Notes: generated by a model not told the origin, from the sequence alone. DNA of 64,000 bases from Streptosporangium pseudovulgare (GCF_014648055.1 NZ_BMQJ01000024.1:1-64000), one strand, 5' to 3'; counted from the stretch's first letter, positions 34,101-42,660 are shown. Numbers and translations: made by a program.

Positions 34101-35351
34101 CTCGTAGCGGGCCTGCATCCGCCCCGCCTCGATGCGGGAGAAGTCGAGCAGGGTGTTGACCAGCTTGCCGAGGCGCAGCCCGTTGCGGTGGACGACCTCG
34201 AGGTCCTCGCGCACCCGCGCGTCCGCGCCGGCCAGCGCGCCCCGCAGTTCCTGCACCGGCCCCATGATCAGGGTCAGCGGGGTGCGGAACTCGTGGCTGA
34301 CGTTGGAGAAGAAGGCGGTCTTGGCCCGGTCGAGCTCGGCCAGCTCCTCGGCCCGGCGCTGCTGGAGCTGGTAGGCGACCGCCGCGTTGACCAGGGCGGC
34401 GGTCTGCCGCGCCACCAGGCCGAGGAACGACTCGTAGGCCTCGTCCAGGGCCCGGCCGGCGCCGGCCGCCAGCACGATCACCCCGACGTTCCGGCCGCCG
34501 GTCTCACCGGCCAGCGGCAGCACCATGGCCTGCGTCGGCGGGGTCTGCCAGCCTCCGGCGGGCAGGGCGCCGAACCGCTCCGCCACGTCCGTCATCGTGA
34601 CGGGCCGCCCGGTGTCCAGCACCTCCCGCAACGGCCAGTCCCCGGGCCCGTCCGCCAGGGGACGGATCTCGGTGCCCTCGGGACTGGTGGCGGTCAGCAC
34701 CGGCTCGTCGTCCCCGGGCCGGCGCAGGTAGATCGCGGCGAACGGCACGTCGAGGCCGGCCCGCTCCAGCACCCGGGCCACGAGCCGGCACGCCTCGGTG
34801 ACGCTGCGGGCGTGGCCCGCCTGGGCGCCCAGGTCCTGCAGCACGGCCAGGCGGCGTTCGCCGATCACCCGCTCGGTGGTGTCGCTGACCGCGGTGAACA
34901 CCCCGCGTACGGTACCGTCGTCGTCGTGCAGCGGGCTGTAGGAGTAGGTCCAGTAGGTCTCCTCCCAGTAGCCGTGCCGGTTCATCGGCAGCAGGAGGTC
35001 CTCCGACCAGGTGGCCTCCCCCGAGGCCATCACCGACCGCAGCATCGGCCCGATGGTGTGCCAGATCTCCTCCCACACCTCCTCGCCCGTCTTGGCCAGG
35101 GCGGGATGCTTCGATCCCAGCAGCGGGAGGTAGGCGTCGTTGTAGAGGAAGCGCAGCTCCTCCCCCCACCAGACGATCATGGGGAAGCGCGAGGTCAGGC
35201 AGATCCGGCAGGCGGTGCGCAGGCTCGTCGGCCAGGCGTCCGGCTCGCCCATGGAGATCGAGGACCACGGGTAGGCGCGCATCCGCCGCGCCATCTCGCT
35301 GGTTCCGGGGAACATCAGTTCCGCGGCTCCGGAGCGCTCCAATTCGCTCAT
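31158..35351 (-). CDS. Nine-module hybrid: PAS-GAF-HisKA-HATPase-REC-PAS-GAF-SpoIIE phosphatase-HATPase
   Basis: 1397 aa. Approximate order: PAS-like domain 45-165 (FPMIVWWGEELRFLYNDAY), GAF 175-330, HisKA with the phospho-His near 350 (FFSNVSHEFRTPLTLIMG), HATPase 455-570 (NLLSNALKFTFDG, GIGLALVRELVGLHG), receiver 650-765 (VLIADDNADMREYL, the Asp in VVSDVMMPRLDG, and LVKPFSAAELL), PAS 780-900, GAF-like 905-1050, SpoIIE phosphatase 1060-1270 with intact metal sites (GGDWYDIV, VGDCVGRG, YTDGLVER, YSDDVALL), and an RsbW-like HATPase to the end (VAAGEACANAIEHGHRH). It should couple a His-Asp relay to Ser-phosphate switching. The STAS gene overlaps its end. Confidence 0.92.
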   Translation of the reverse strand: MSELERSGAAELMFPGTSEMARRMRAYPWSSISMGEPDAWPTSLRTACRICLTSRFPMIVWWGEELRFLYNDAYLPLLGSKHPALAKTGEEVWEEIWHTIGPMLRSVMASGEATWSEDLLLPMNRHGYWEETYWTYSYSPLHDDDGTVRGVFTAVSDTTERVIGERRLAVLQDLGAQAGHARSVTEACRLVARVLERAGLDVPFAAIYLRRPGDDEPVLTATSPEGTEIRPLADGPGDWPLREVLDTGRPVTMTDVAERFGALPAGGWQTPPTQAMVLPLAGETGGRNVGVIVLAAGAGRALDEAYESFLGLVARQTAALVNAAVAYQLQQRRAEELAELDRAKTAFFSNVSHEFRTPLTLIMGPVQELRGALAGADARVREDLEVVHRNGLRLGKLVNTLLDFSRIEAGRMQARYEPVDLSVVTAELASVFRSAIDKAGLAFDVDCPPLPEPVHIDRGMWEKVVLNLLSNALKFTFDGSIRVALRGDGEHAVLTVADTGVGISEEELPRLFERFHRVESARSRSNEGSGIGLALVRELVGLHGGAITAESTEGEGTTFTVRLPFGAAHLPPGNIVPAGAAEAVSVTADPFVEEALRWLPGDAPARDTGSAGEPGETGEITGAGRDGAAGRAPEGLPTPEDGEAGRARVLIADDNADMREYLTRLLRPAYRVTVVTDGRDALDAVRADPPDLVVSDVMMPRLDGLQLVAALRADPRTAGVPVLLLSARAGQEASIEGLEAGADDYLVKPFSAAELLARVRANVELARLRGHHTRWRNALIDSLQEAFFVCDEDGAVIEINSAFTDILGYDADGLPYRPIHPWWPDEADDPEGHRLVGDVFSRLLDVGKGRGVIPLAHRDGHRVWVAVTFNDVLDPDTGRRRVVGTLRDVTAEHYAVQRESALAALSVRLSQAGSMTDALSGALEELREVWHARQVLAALWSGDDGPALTSTAAGADWRTLPPELRASLGALREQPPLRPSASEAGGAGVTLEHPAGLLAVWIDLDQNRPFTAEDQTLLALLAGHLGQGLHRAHQLDRQRETAVALQRAILGPSRLPDGFAVRYEPAGRPLEVGGDWYDIVPLPDERIGIVVGDCVGRGLEAAAVMGQLRSACRALLLQEAGPSQVLTALDRFAAQVPGARYTTVFCGVLDTATGDLAYSSAGHPPGILVLPDGATRLLRDGRSTPLAARPGRARPEAACTMPARSTLLLYTDGLVERRSRPLTDGIDQAGAAVQDGRSTPIEDLATEVMTRMEPDSGYSDDVALLLYRQPAPLEVAFPAESGQLAPVRTALRDWLNRCEISSSMIQNVLVAAGEACANAIEHGHRHSPGDMIRLRAVATGVDLHLTVADSGRWKTPRPEANTHRGRGVALMRALMHHVTIEPGAAGTTVDMHTRITR

Positions 35352-35490
35352 CGCCCGCCTTCCTCAACGCTCCGGCCGGTAAGTCTCCAGTTCAACGATT
35401 ACGTAGGATAGGGCAAACCACTATGGGGGCATTAACGTTGCCCCTGGCCCTGCCAGCGCCCGCCCGACCCCAGTTCCCTCTCCAGGAGTC

Positions 35491-35847
35491 ATGGTGCACA
35501 ACGGTCTGACCGTCACCCTCCAGTCTCACCCCGCCGGCCCTCGCCTGCTGGTCGTGACGGGTGACCTGGACCATCACACCAGCCCTGGCCTGCGGGACAC
35601 CGTGGAGGAGCTTCCCATGGAGGCCGGGTCCGGCGTGGTGGTCGACCTCTCGGCCCTGACGTTCTGCGACTCCACCGGCATCGCCGTGCTCATCGCGGCC
35701 CACCAGCGTGCCCAGGCGGCCGGGGCCTCCCTGGCGCTGGCCGGCATCGACCCCGACATCGCCCGCGTCTTCCGCATCATGGGACTGGACCGGCTGCTGT
35801 CCTTCTACGACACCGCCGAGGACGCGGTGCGGGCCCTGTCGGCCTGA
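35491..35847 (+). CDS. STAS-domain anti-sigma factor antagonist
   Basis: 118 aa. RLLVVTGDLDHHTSPGLRDT and VDLSALTFCDSTGIAVLIAA, with the phospho-acceptor Ser in CDSTG. The ATG has CAGGAG 3-4 bp upstream. It is divergent from the hybrid kinase across 139 bp and its last 43 bp overlap the 3' end of the phosphatase gene on the other strand, a convergent overlap. It is the probable substrate of one of the two flanking phosphatases. Confidence 0.9.
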   Translation: MVHNGLTVTLQSHPAGPRLLVVTGDLDHHTSPGLRDTVEELPMEAGSGVVVDLSALTFCDSTGIAVLIAAHQRAQAAGASLALAGIDPDIARVFRIMGLDRLLSFYDTAEDAVRALSA

Positions 35848-38243
35848 CCTCCGCCGGCCCGGGGCACGGCGGCGAGCGCCAGGACCGCCAGGTCGTCGCG
35901 CAGCCCCTCACCCCACCGGTTCAGGGCGTCGGCCATCAGGACCTCGACGATCCGGTCGGCCGGCCGGTCGTCCGGTCCGGGCGGAAGGTGGGCGGCCAGC
36001 GTGACGGCGAGGTCGTCGGGCCGCCGCTGGCGGTGGGAGGCGCCACCCTCGACGAAGCCGTCGGTGTAGAGCACGAGGCTGTCGCCGGGACGCAGGTCCA
36101 GTGAGTGCGCGGGGTAGTGCGCCCCGTCGAACAGGCCCAGCGCCGGGCCGTAGCCGTCCAGTGCCTCCACGGCCATGGCGACGGCGCCGCCGGCGCGCCG
36201 CAGGATCGGGGAGGGGTGCCCGGCGCAGGCCAGCCGTACCCGGACGGGTTCGGCGGAGCAGTCCACGACGGCGTAGGCGAGCGTGCAGAACGGGCTGTTC
36301 TCGCGCCGCAGGGCGCGGTGGACCAGCGGCAGCACGTGGCCGGGGTCGGCGTCCTGCTGGGCGGCGGCCCACAGGGTGTGGCGGACCAGGCCGGTGACGG
36401 CGGCCGCGGCCGGTCCCTTGCCGCACACGTCTCCCAGCGCGACGGCCCAGCGGTCGCCGGGCAGCGGGAAGGCGTCGTAGAAGTCGCCGCCGATCTGCAG
36501 GCCGTCGCCGTACGGGCGGTAGCGGGCGGCCAGTTCGACGCCGGGCGGCTCGGGAAGCCGCGGCGGCAGCAGGGGGCGCTGCAGCGCGTCGGCGGTGGCG
36601 CTCAGCCGTTCCAGCAGCCGGTCGCGGTGCACGGCGACGGCGATCTGGTCGGCGATCCCGGCGAGCGCCCGCACGCCGGTGTCCGGCAGGCGCCGGCGGG
36701 CCAGGACGGCGAGGACGCCCATCACCTGCCCCTGGGTGACCAGCGGGTAGCCGGCGAACGCGGTCAGCGACTCGCGTCGCATCCAGTCCTGCTCCTCCAC
36801 GTGCGGGTCGCCGATCGCCTCGGACGTCACGTACGGCCGGCGCGCGGCGGCGATCCGGCCGATCGTCGACTCCCCCAGCGGGACGCGGGCGCACCGGTCG
36901 TCCAGGACGGCGCCGCGGACGGCGTCGGCTGACAGGCGCAGCGTTTCCGTCTGCGGGTCGAGGATCCACACGGCGGCCACGGCGCCGTCCAGGTGGCCGG
37001 CGAGGGCCTGGACGCACCGCCGCAGCCGCTGTTCCAGCGGCTCGTCGGCGGTGACGGCCGCGGCGACCTCCCCGCTGAGCAGGGCCTGGCCGGTGCGTTC
37101 GGCCAGGGCCCGCCGTGCCTGGACGGCCTCGGTGACGTCCTCGGCCAGGACGAGGATCTGCTCGGCGCCGCCGGGGTCGGTCACCGGCTGGGGACTGAGC
37201 CGCAGCACCTGCTCGGCGCCGTCGCCGGTGACACGGGTGAAGGCCGGGTCGGCTCCGGACGGGTCGGTCCCGGCGGGGCCGGTCCCCAACGGGTCGACCC
37301 CGGACGGGCCGGTCCCCAACGGGCCGGTCCCGGCCGCGTGGGTTCCGGCGGGGCCGGTCCCAGCCGTGTCGGCGGGCGGGCCGCCGAGGTAGGCCCGCAG
37401 GCGCTCCCGGGCCTCCGCGGGGAACCACCCGTCCAGGGGGCGGCCGATGGAGCCGGGCTCCTCCAGCCCGAACAGGCCGGCGGCCCGGCGGTTCCACGCC
37501 ACCAGCCGCAGGCCGGGATCGAGCAGGAGGGCGCCGGTCAGCGCCTGGCCGAGTATCGCGCCGAGCAGGTGCCGTCCCGGCTGCCGGGGAGCCTGGCCGC
37601 CGGAGGTCAGGGACTGCTGCACGGCGGCCTGGGTGGCGGCGTAGGCGCGCTCGCGGTCGATCTGCTCCATCAGCCGGTGGACGAGGTCCGGCAGGTCATC
37701 GAGCCTGTCGTGCGGCAGCGCGCAGACGAGCCGGGCCGGGGCCAGCAGCGGCAGCGCCGCGACCCGCTCCTGGTTGCGGAGCGTCGTCAGCACGACGACG
37801 GCCAGATCGCGGGGGTCGGGCCGCAGGGCGTGCACCAGGCCGACCGGGGCGGGCAGCTCCGCGCCGAGCACCACCAGGGTCGGGCGGCGCCCGCCCGGCG
37901 GGCCGTCCGCGCCCAGCAGGTCGAGGGCCCGCCCGGCGGAGACGCCCATCACCTCGGCGCCGGCCTCGGCCAGGCCGGACAGGCGCGCCTCGGCCTCGGC
38001 TCCGGCCCGCACCAGCAGGACCCGCCGGCGCCCGGACGGACCAGAGGGACCGGATGACTCAGATGATCCAGGCGTCCCGGATGGACCGGGCGATCCAGGC
38101 GTCCCGGACGGACCGGGCGACAACGGGGACGGCGGTTCAGGGGACGGCGGTCCGGACGGATCGGGCGACCCGGGGGCCGGCGACCCGGAAGGCATCGGCT
38201 CAGGGGACGGCGGTCCGGGGGGCGTCGCGGGCGGCACCGTCAC
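35805..38243 (-). CDS. Multi-sensor SpoIIE-type phosphatase (REC-like, PAS, GAF, PP2C)
   Basis: 812 aa from the GTG at 38243. A Pro/Ser/Gly-rich N-terminus (to about 70) precedes a receiver-like fold (RRRVLLVRAGAEAEARL, TLVVLGAELPAPVG, VVVLTTLRN) that lacks the usual acidic pocket. Next come a PAS domain (GALLLDPGLRLVAWNRRAAG) interrupted by a GTGP(A/S)G repeat insert near residue 300-335, a GAF domain, and a PP2C domain with GGDFYDAF, LGDVCGKG, YTDGFVEG and RDDLAVLAL, so catalysis is expected. The GTG overlaps the acyl-CoA dehydrogenase stop (GTGA). Confidence 0.9.
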   Translation of the reverse strand: MTVPPATPPGPPSPEPMPSGSPAPGSPDPSGPPSPEPPSPLSPGPSGTPGSPGPSGTPGSSESSGPSGPSGRRRVLLVRAGAEAEARLSGLAEAGAEVMGVSAGRALDLLGADGPPGGRRPTLVVLGAELPAPVGLVHALRPDPRDLAVVVLTTLRNQERVAALPLLAPARLVCALPHDRLDDLPDLVHRLMEQIDRERAYAATQAAVQQSLTSGGQAPRQPGRHLLGAILGQALTGALLLDPGLRLVAWNRRAAGLFGLEEPGSIGRPLDGWFPAEARERLRAYLGGPPADTAGTGPAGTHAAGTGPLGTGPSGVDPLGTGPAGTDPSGADPAFTRVTGDGAEQVLRLSPQPVTDPGGAEQILVLAEDVTEAVQARRALAERTGQALLSGEVAAAVTADEPLEQRLRRCVQALAGHLDGAVAAVWILDPQTETLRLSADAVRGAVLDDRCARVPLGESTIGRIAAARRPYVTSEAIGDPHVEEQDWMRRESLTAFAGYPLVTQGQVMGVLAVLARRRLPDTGVRALAGIADQIAVAVHRDRLLERLSATADALQRPLLPPRLPEPPGVELAARYRPYGDGLQIGGDFYDAFPLPGDRWAVALGDVCGKGPAAAAVTGLVRHTLWAAAQQDADPGHVLPLVHRALRRENSPFCTLAYAVVDCSAEPVRVRLACAGHPSPILRRAGGAVAMAVEALDGYGPALGLFDGAHYPAHSLDLRPGDSLVLYTDGFVEGGASHRQRRPDDLAVTLAAHLPPGPDDRPADRIVEVLMADALNRWGEGLRDDLAVLALAAVPRAGGGQADRARTASSAVS

Positions 38244-39400
38244 CCCTCCAGCAGGGGTTCGTCCAGCAGCGCCCGGCCGACCCAGACGCGCAGCACGTCG
38301 GTGATCGGGGACATCACGTGCGCGGCGCGGGCGTCGCGCAGGTGCCGGTGCAGGACGGAGCCGTCGGAGTACCCCGCCCCGCCGACGAGCGTCAGGGCGT
38401 CGTTGACGACGGCCTCGGCGGCTTCGGCGACCTCCGCCTTGGCCGAGCACAGCGCCGGCAGCGCGTCGGGGCCGCCGGCCTCGCCCTCGGCCGCGGCATG
38501 GTAGATCAGCCGCCGGGTCCGTTCGACGACGGCCCACATCTCCCCCAGCCGGTGCTGGACCAGCGGCTGGGCGGCCGGGCTCCGGCCGCTGTGGGCGTGC
38601 CTGCGGCGCAGCAGGTGGGTACGGGCCTCCCGCAGCGCGGCCTCGGCGACGCCCAGGTAGGTGCCGGCCATGGCCGTCAGGAAGTAGGGGGCGACGACGT
38701 TGAAGACGTACCAGATCTCGTCGCCCTCCTCTCCCAGCAGGTCGGCCCGGGGGATCTCGACGTCCTCCAGCAACGCGCCCCGTGAGGCGTTGCCGCGCAT
38801 GCCGAGCCCGTGCCAGGGCGGCCCCCAGCTCAGCCCCGGGGTTCCGGCGTCGACGACCACGCAGGAGAACTGACCGGGGACGGCCCCCGGTCCGGCCGCC
38901 GCCGCCGACATCACGTAGGAGTCGGCGTGGCCGCCGTTGGTGACGAAGCTCTTGGCGCCGCTCAGCCGCAGCCGGTCGCCGTCCGCCCGCTCCATCCGGG
39001 TCTGCGGGAGCCAGAACTCCGCGCCCGTACCGGGCTCCGACAGCGACAGCGTGGTCAGGTGCCGCCCGGCGGCGATCGCGGCCAGGCGGTCGTGCTGCCC
39101 GAACCGGTCGGCCTTGGCGGCGATCACGGCCGAACCCACCAGGTGCATGCCGAAGCAGATCGACGTCGAGGCGCAGGCCTGGCCGGTGATCTCACCGACC
39201 TGGGCGACGGCGAGCAGGCCGTGGCCCATCCCGCCGAACCGCTCGGGCACCACCAGCCCGCCGAGCCGGGACCGCAGCGCGGCCATGCCCTCTTCGGGCC
39301 AGCGCCCCTCGGCGTCCGCCGCGGCGGCCCGCTCCGCCAGGACATCACGGGCCACCTCGCGGGCGGCCGTGAGCGCGGCACCCAGTTCGATCCGTGCCAT
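38240..39400 (-). CDS. Acyl-CoA dehydrogenase
   Basis: 386 aa. N-terminal helical domain (GLVVPERFGGMGHGLLAVAQ), the middle beta-domain FAD/substrate motif TTLSLSEPGTGAEFW, SGAKSFVTNGGHADSYV, and the C-terminal helical domain ending in VGGAGYSDGSVLHRHLRDAR and VMSPITDVLR. The residue normally placed at the catalytic Glu could not be assigned with certainty. It oxidises an acyl-CoA at C2-C3 with FAD and ETF; the chain is not predictable. AGGAGCGGCA precedes the ATG. It is coupled by GTGA overlap to a signalling phosphatase rather than to other lipid genes, which is odd. Confidence 0.85.
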   Translation of the reverse strand: MARIELGAALTAAREVARDVLAERAAAADAEGRWPEEGMAALRSRLGGLVVPERFGGMGHGLLAVAQVGEITGQACASTSICFGMHLVGSAVIAAKADRFGQHDRLAAIAAGRHLTTLSLSEPGTGAEFWLPQTRMERADGDRLRLSGAKSFVTNGGHADSYVMSAAAAGPGAVPGQFSCVVVDAGTPGLSWGPPWHGLGMRGNASRGALLEDVEIPRADLLGEEGDEIWYVFNVVAPYFLTAMAGTYLGVAEAALREARTHLLRRRHAHSGRSPAAQPLVQHRLGEMWAVVERTRRLIYHAAAEGEAGGPDALPALCSAKAEVAEAAEAVVNDALTLVGGAGYSDGSVLHRHLRDARAAHVMSPITDVLRVWVGRALLDEPLLEG

Positions 39401-39597
39401 TGCCGCTCCTGTGATGACCCCACCGGCCCCGGTGCCGATGTTCTCCGCCGCTTACGGATGTCAAGATAGTTGACGTCGGGCGCGGACGCACAACGACGTG
39501 CTTTCCGCCCGGCCGACCGCCCGTCCTCCTCTTGTGCGGCCCTCGGCCGCCGCTCCAGGTGAAAGCCATGATCCCCGCTTTGAAACCGGAGAAGTCG

Positions 39598-39900
39598 ATG
39601 CTCCCCCACCGTTCCCGCTCACGGCGGCCGGGCGACCGGCAACCGTCCGACGACCCTCTGCTGCTCGCCCTCGCCGAGCAGGTCGGCGCCGCGTGCGCCG
39701 GGCTCGCCGTCCAGGCTCCGGCCTCCCGGCTGCGCTCCCTGGCCGACCTGCGCGCCGCCCTCGACGAGGTGGCCGACGAGGCGCTGCGCCAGGCGATGCG
39801 CCAGGCCCGGGGCGAGGGCTGGTCGCTGCGCCGCATCGCCGCACACGCCGGGTGCTCCCACGAGCAGGTCCGCCAGATGCTCCAGGACGGGCCGCGCTGA
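39598..39900 (+). CDS. Small HTH protein
   Basis: 100 aa. A predicted coiled helix (LADLRAALDEVADEALRQAM) leads into RQARGEGWSLRRIAAHAGCS, then HEQVRQML, a helix-turn-helix of the kind in many small actinobacterial proteins. The ATG at 39598 has CGGAGAAG upstream; an ATG at 39568 is possible. No other domain. Role unknown. Confidence 0.65.
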   Translation: MLPHRSRSRRPGDRQPSDDPLLLALAEQVGAACAGLAVQAPASRLRSLADLRAALDEVADEALRQAMRQARGEGWSLRRIAAHAGCSHEQVRQMLQDGPR

Positions 39901-39927
39901 GCATCGCCCGGCTCCCCGGCACGGAGA

Positions 39928-39964
39928 ACGGCCCCGGGCGCGGGGATGCCGCGCCCGGGGCCGT
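39928..39964. terminator. Bidirectional terminator hairpin
   Basis: Perfect 15-bp arms (39928-39942 and 39950-39964) with a 7-nt loop between two convergent genes; no T-tract. Confidence 0.75.
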
Positions 39965-39997
39965 CACGCGATGTCCGCCGGGGAACGGAGCCGGGGC

Positions 39998-40843
39998 TCA
40001 GGAACCGGCGGTCGGGGTGGGGGTCGGCGTCTCGCTGGGCAGCGGGGCCGGCGTGCCCGAGGACGTCGGGCTCGGGGTGGTCGGCGCGGTGGGCGTTCCG
40101 CCGTCCGTGGGGGTCGGGGACGGGGTCTGCGGCTGGGTGGGGCAGGGCTTGGGAGCCCGCCACTTGCCCGTGCCGGGCCAGCCCTGCCGCGGGGACCACC
40201 AGGCGCCGCGCTTGCCCTTGCCCGGCTGCGACAGGTCGTAGACGTAGGCGGCCGTGGCCTCCTGCGCCTGCCGCAGCGCGGTCAGGGTCACCCAGTCGCC
40301 CTGCCTGACATCTCCGTTCCCGCGCCTGCCCGCCACGACGCGGGTGTCGTCGACGAGCGTGTACGCCTGCTCGAAGCCGTCGCGGCTGCGCACGGTGATC
40401 GAGCCCTCCTCCACGGCGGTCACCTTGCCCGTCTGGGCGAACACCGTGACGAACGCGCAGGGGTCCTTCGTCCCCAGCACGAACTCGCCGTGCGCCGTGT
40501 CGGCGAACTGCAGGGGGTGCACGGTGGGCAGCTCGGTCGCGGTGGGGGTCGGTGCGGGGGTCGCGGTCTCGGTGGACGTCTCGGTGGGCGTCGCGGTCAC
40601 GGTCTCCGTGGGGGCCGGGGTCGTCGCGGGCGTCCCGTCGGCCGTACCCGTCGGGGTGGGGGTCGGGGGCGGCACGGGCGTCGCCGCCGACGCCGCCGAC
40701 GCCGTCGTCACCCCGATGCCACCCGACGCCAGCAGCACCGCGGTCGCCGCGACGGCCAGCGGCCGCGAGACGCCCCGGCGCGGCCCGCCCGCCCCGGCCG
40801 GGCCCCGCTCGTTCAACGTGTCACGGTTGGTCGATGTCACCAT
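39998..40843 (-). CDS. Secreted Pro/Thr-rich protein with a DUF5666-like domain
   Basis: 281 aa. A hydrophobic export segment (LAVAATAVLLASGGIGV) ends near residue 50 in ASAASAA. A Thr/Pro linker (PTPTPTGTADG and so on) leads to a small beta domain, about 110-200 (TGKVTAVEEGSITVRSRDG, GDWVTLTALRQAQ), similar to DUF5666 strands. A second Thr/Pro tail closes the protein with no anchor visible. Two Cys are present in the mature part. The ATG follows GGGAGGAC. Extracellular; function unknown. Confidence 0.7.
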   Translation of the reverse strand: MVTSTNRDTLNERGPAGAGGPRRGVSRPLAVAATAVLLASGGIGVTTASAASAATPVPPPTPTPTGTADGTPATTPAPTETVTATPTETSTETATPAPTPTATELPTVHPLQFADTAHGEFVLGTKDPCAFVTVFAQTGKVTAVEEGSITVRSRDGFEQAYTLVDDTRVVAGRRGNGDVRQGDWVTLTALRQAQEATAAYVYDLSQPGKGKRGAWWSPRQGWPGTGKWRAPKPCPTQPQTPSPTPTDGGTPTAPTTPSPTSSGTPAPLPSETPTPTPTAGS

Positions 40844-41057
40844 GTCCTCCCGTCTACGGTGTCCGGTTGAGCGCCCGCGGAGCCGGTGAGGCGGACCTCA
40901 CCCACCCCGGGATGACGATCACGGCGACCAGCCGTAACAATCTCCTAACGGGCATTCCGCCCACTTCCCGCTTCCGCCCACCCCATGCGGCCGCCCCGCC
41001 GGGCGGCCTCCGCGCACCGCCGCTCCCCACCAGCTCAACCCGCGGATCCGCGGGACC

Positions 41058-41108
41058 GAAAAAATCCACCGCCGGCCGTACGGCGAGCCGCGCGTCCGCC
41101 GTACGGCC
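41058..41108 (-). terminator. Terminator of the DUF899 gene
   Basis: Minus strand: 12-bp perfect arms GGCCGTACGGCG/CGCCGTACGGCC (41074-41085, 41097-41108) with an 11-nt loop, followed after about 9 nt by TTTTTT. Confidence 0.75.
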
Positions 41109-41121
41109 CTCCCGGAAGCCG

Positions 41122-41871
41122 TCAGTGGTGGCAGCCGGCCGCCTCCGCGGCGCCGTACCGGTCGTGGTGGCTGAACTCGTTGACGTACTTCTGCCGGCCG
41201 AGCGGCGTCAGGTCCAGGTAGTTGTAGGTGCCGAGCAGCAGGTCGAGGCCGCGGCCGTAGGAGGAGTAGGTGTGCAGCACCGCGCCGTCCCCGGCCTCGG
41301 CCGCGTCTTCGTCCGCGCGGACGAAGACGCTCACGCCGTGGGCCTCCCCCTTCATGAAGGGGGTCAGACCGCGCCGCTCCAGGGCCTCGCGGTCGTAGTA
41401 GTTGTACTCGACCGGGGCGACGGCCTCGTCGTTGGTCACGTGGAAGTCGTAGTTGAAGTCACCGCCGTGGGAGGAGTACCACGGCACCTCCCAGCCCATC
41501 CGCTCGCGGAACGGCTCGATCTTCGGGTACGGCGCGCGGGAGACCAGGACCAGCGTGGTGTCCGCCCCATGCAGGTGCGCCAGGTGGCCGATGTTGTCGG
41601 TCAGGAACGAGCAGCTCGTGCAGCCCTCGTCCCAGGCGGGGTCGAACATGAAGTGGTAGACGATGAGCTGGCGGCGGCCCTCGAACAGGTCGGCCAGGCC
41701 CACCTCGCCGGACGGCCCCTGGAAGCGGTAGTCCTTGTCCACCGCGACCGCCGGCAGCTCCCGCCGCCGGGCCCGGACGGCGTCCAGCGCCCGGAACGCC
41801 TCTTTCTCCTGCTCCAGCAGCCGCCTGCGGGCGACCAGCCACTCTTCTCGCGACACGACCGGGTTGCTCAT
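41122..41871 (-). CDS. DUF899 (thioredoxin-like) family protein
   Basis: 249 aa. The start REEWLVARRRLLEQEKEAFR, the strand KDYRFQGPSGEVGLADLFEG, FMFDPAWDEGCTSCSFLTDN (conserved C-x-x-C) and GWEVPWYSSHGGDFNYDFHV are characteristic. The C-terminus has VFHTYSSYGRG-like VLHTYSSYGRGLDLLLGTYN. The fold is thioredoxin-like; the CxxC suggests a redox role but substrates are unknown. The ATG at 41871 follows AAGGGG; upstream open sequence is rejected as a start. Confidence 0.88.
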   Translation of the reverse strand: MSNPVVSREEWLVARRRLLEQEKEAFRALDAVRARRRELPAVAVDKDYRFQGPSGEVGLADLFEGRRQLIVYHFMFDPAWDEGCTSCSFLTDNIGHLAHLHGADTTLVLVSRAPYPKIEPFRERMGWEVPWYSSHGGDFNYDFHVTNDEAVAPVEYNYYDREALERRGLTPFMKGEAHGVSVFVRADEDAAEAGDGAVLHTYSSYGRGLDLLLGTYNYLDLTPLGRQKYVNEFSHHDRYGAAEAAGCHH

Positions 41872-42102
41872 CGCGCTGCCCCTTCGATATGGGTTTTCCG
41901 GGATCAGGGCGAGTTTCCCGGAAGCCGGTGCGGGTTTCCAGGGAACATGAAGATCCGTCACCCCTATCCGGTGGCGGGGTCCGCGGGCCGCGACGCGCGG
42001 GCGGATCACGGAGGGGCGCCGGCCCCTTCCGGTTCCGGCGGAACCGCCTGCGACCGGCCCCGGCCCGTCCCGGAGCGGCCGGGGCGGGCCGGGAGGCGTG
42101 GC

Positions 42103-42435
42103 TCAGCCGCGCTCGGGCACGGCCATCTCCCCCAGAAGGGACCAGTCGTCCTGCGGGACCGTGGTGTTGACGATCCGGGGCGTCTCGGCGAGGTGCGGCG
42201 GCAGCGTCTCCTGGGCCTTCCTGAAGTGCTCCGACCCCACGTGGGCCGCCCCGGCGGCGTCGTCGCGGAACGCCTCCACCAGGACGTACTCGGCCGGGTC
42301 CTCGACGCTGCGGGACCAGTCGAACCACAGGCAGCCCGGCTCGGACCGGGTGGCCCGGGTGAACTCGGCGGTGATCTCGGGCCACCGGTCGGCGTGCTCG
42401 GGCAGCACCCGGAACTTCGCGGTAATGAAGATCAT
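42103..42435 (-). CDS. Antibiotic biosynthesis monooxygenase (ABM) domain protein
   Basis: 110 aa. IFITAKFRVLPEHADRWPEI, then EPGCLWFDWSRSVEDPAEYV and EHFRKAQETLPPHLAETPRI follow the dimeric alpha/beta-barrel ABM fold (first strand, FDWxRS strand, F-x-x-x-H helix). A GGAGG site lies 7 bp before the ATG. It follows, in the opposite direction, the GlxA-type regulator gene across 225 bp and may be controlled by it. Substrate unknown. Confidence 0.8.
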   Translation of the reverse strand: MIFITAKFRVLPEHADRWPEITAEFTRATRSEPGCLWFDWSRSVEDPAEYVLVEAFRDDAAGAAHVGSEHFRKAQETLPPHLAETPRIVNTTVPQDDWSLLGEMAVPERG

Positions 42436-42604
42436 TGTTTTCCTCCAACGACGGGCGCGGGCGGACCGCCCTGGCCCGCCCCGCTCCGGCCTCCCAAGTC
42501 TGGCCGATCGCCTGCGGACCGGGCCAACGCGGCAGGCCGGGCACGGATGGCCCGCACCCACCGCGCACGTGCCGCGCGGACCCCGACCGGCGGGCGTGGA
42601 CGGC

Positions 42605-42645
42605 TCATGGCGTGATCTGCAATATCCGTGTCATTGACGCCATGA
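42605..42645. promoter_or_regulatory. 9-bp inverted repeat upstream of the GlxA-type regulator
   Basis: TCATGGCGT (42605-42613) and ACGCCATGA (42637-42645) are exact complements across 23 bp, 15 bp before the regulator's ATG. A likely operator for the regulator or for the divergent ABM gene. Confidence 0.5.
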
Positions 42646-42660
42646 CCGCCCGCGAACAGC

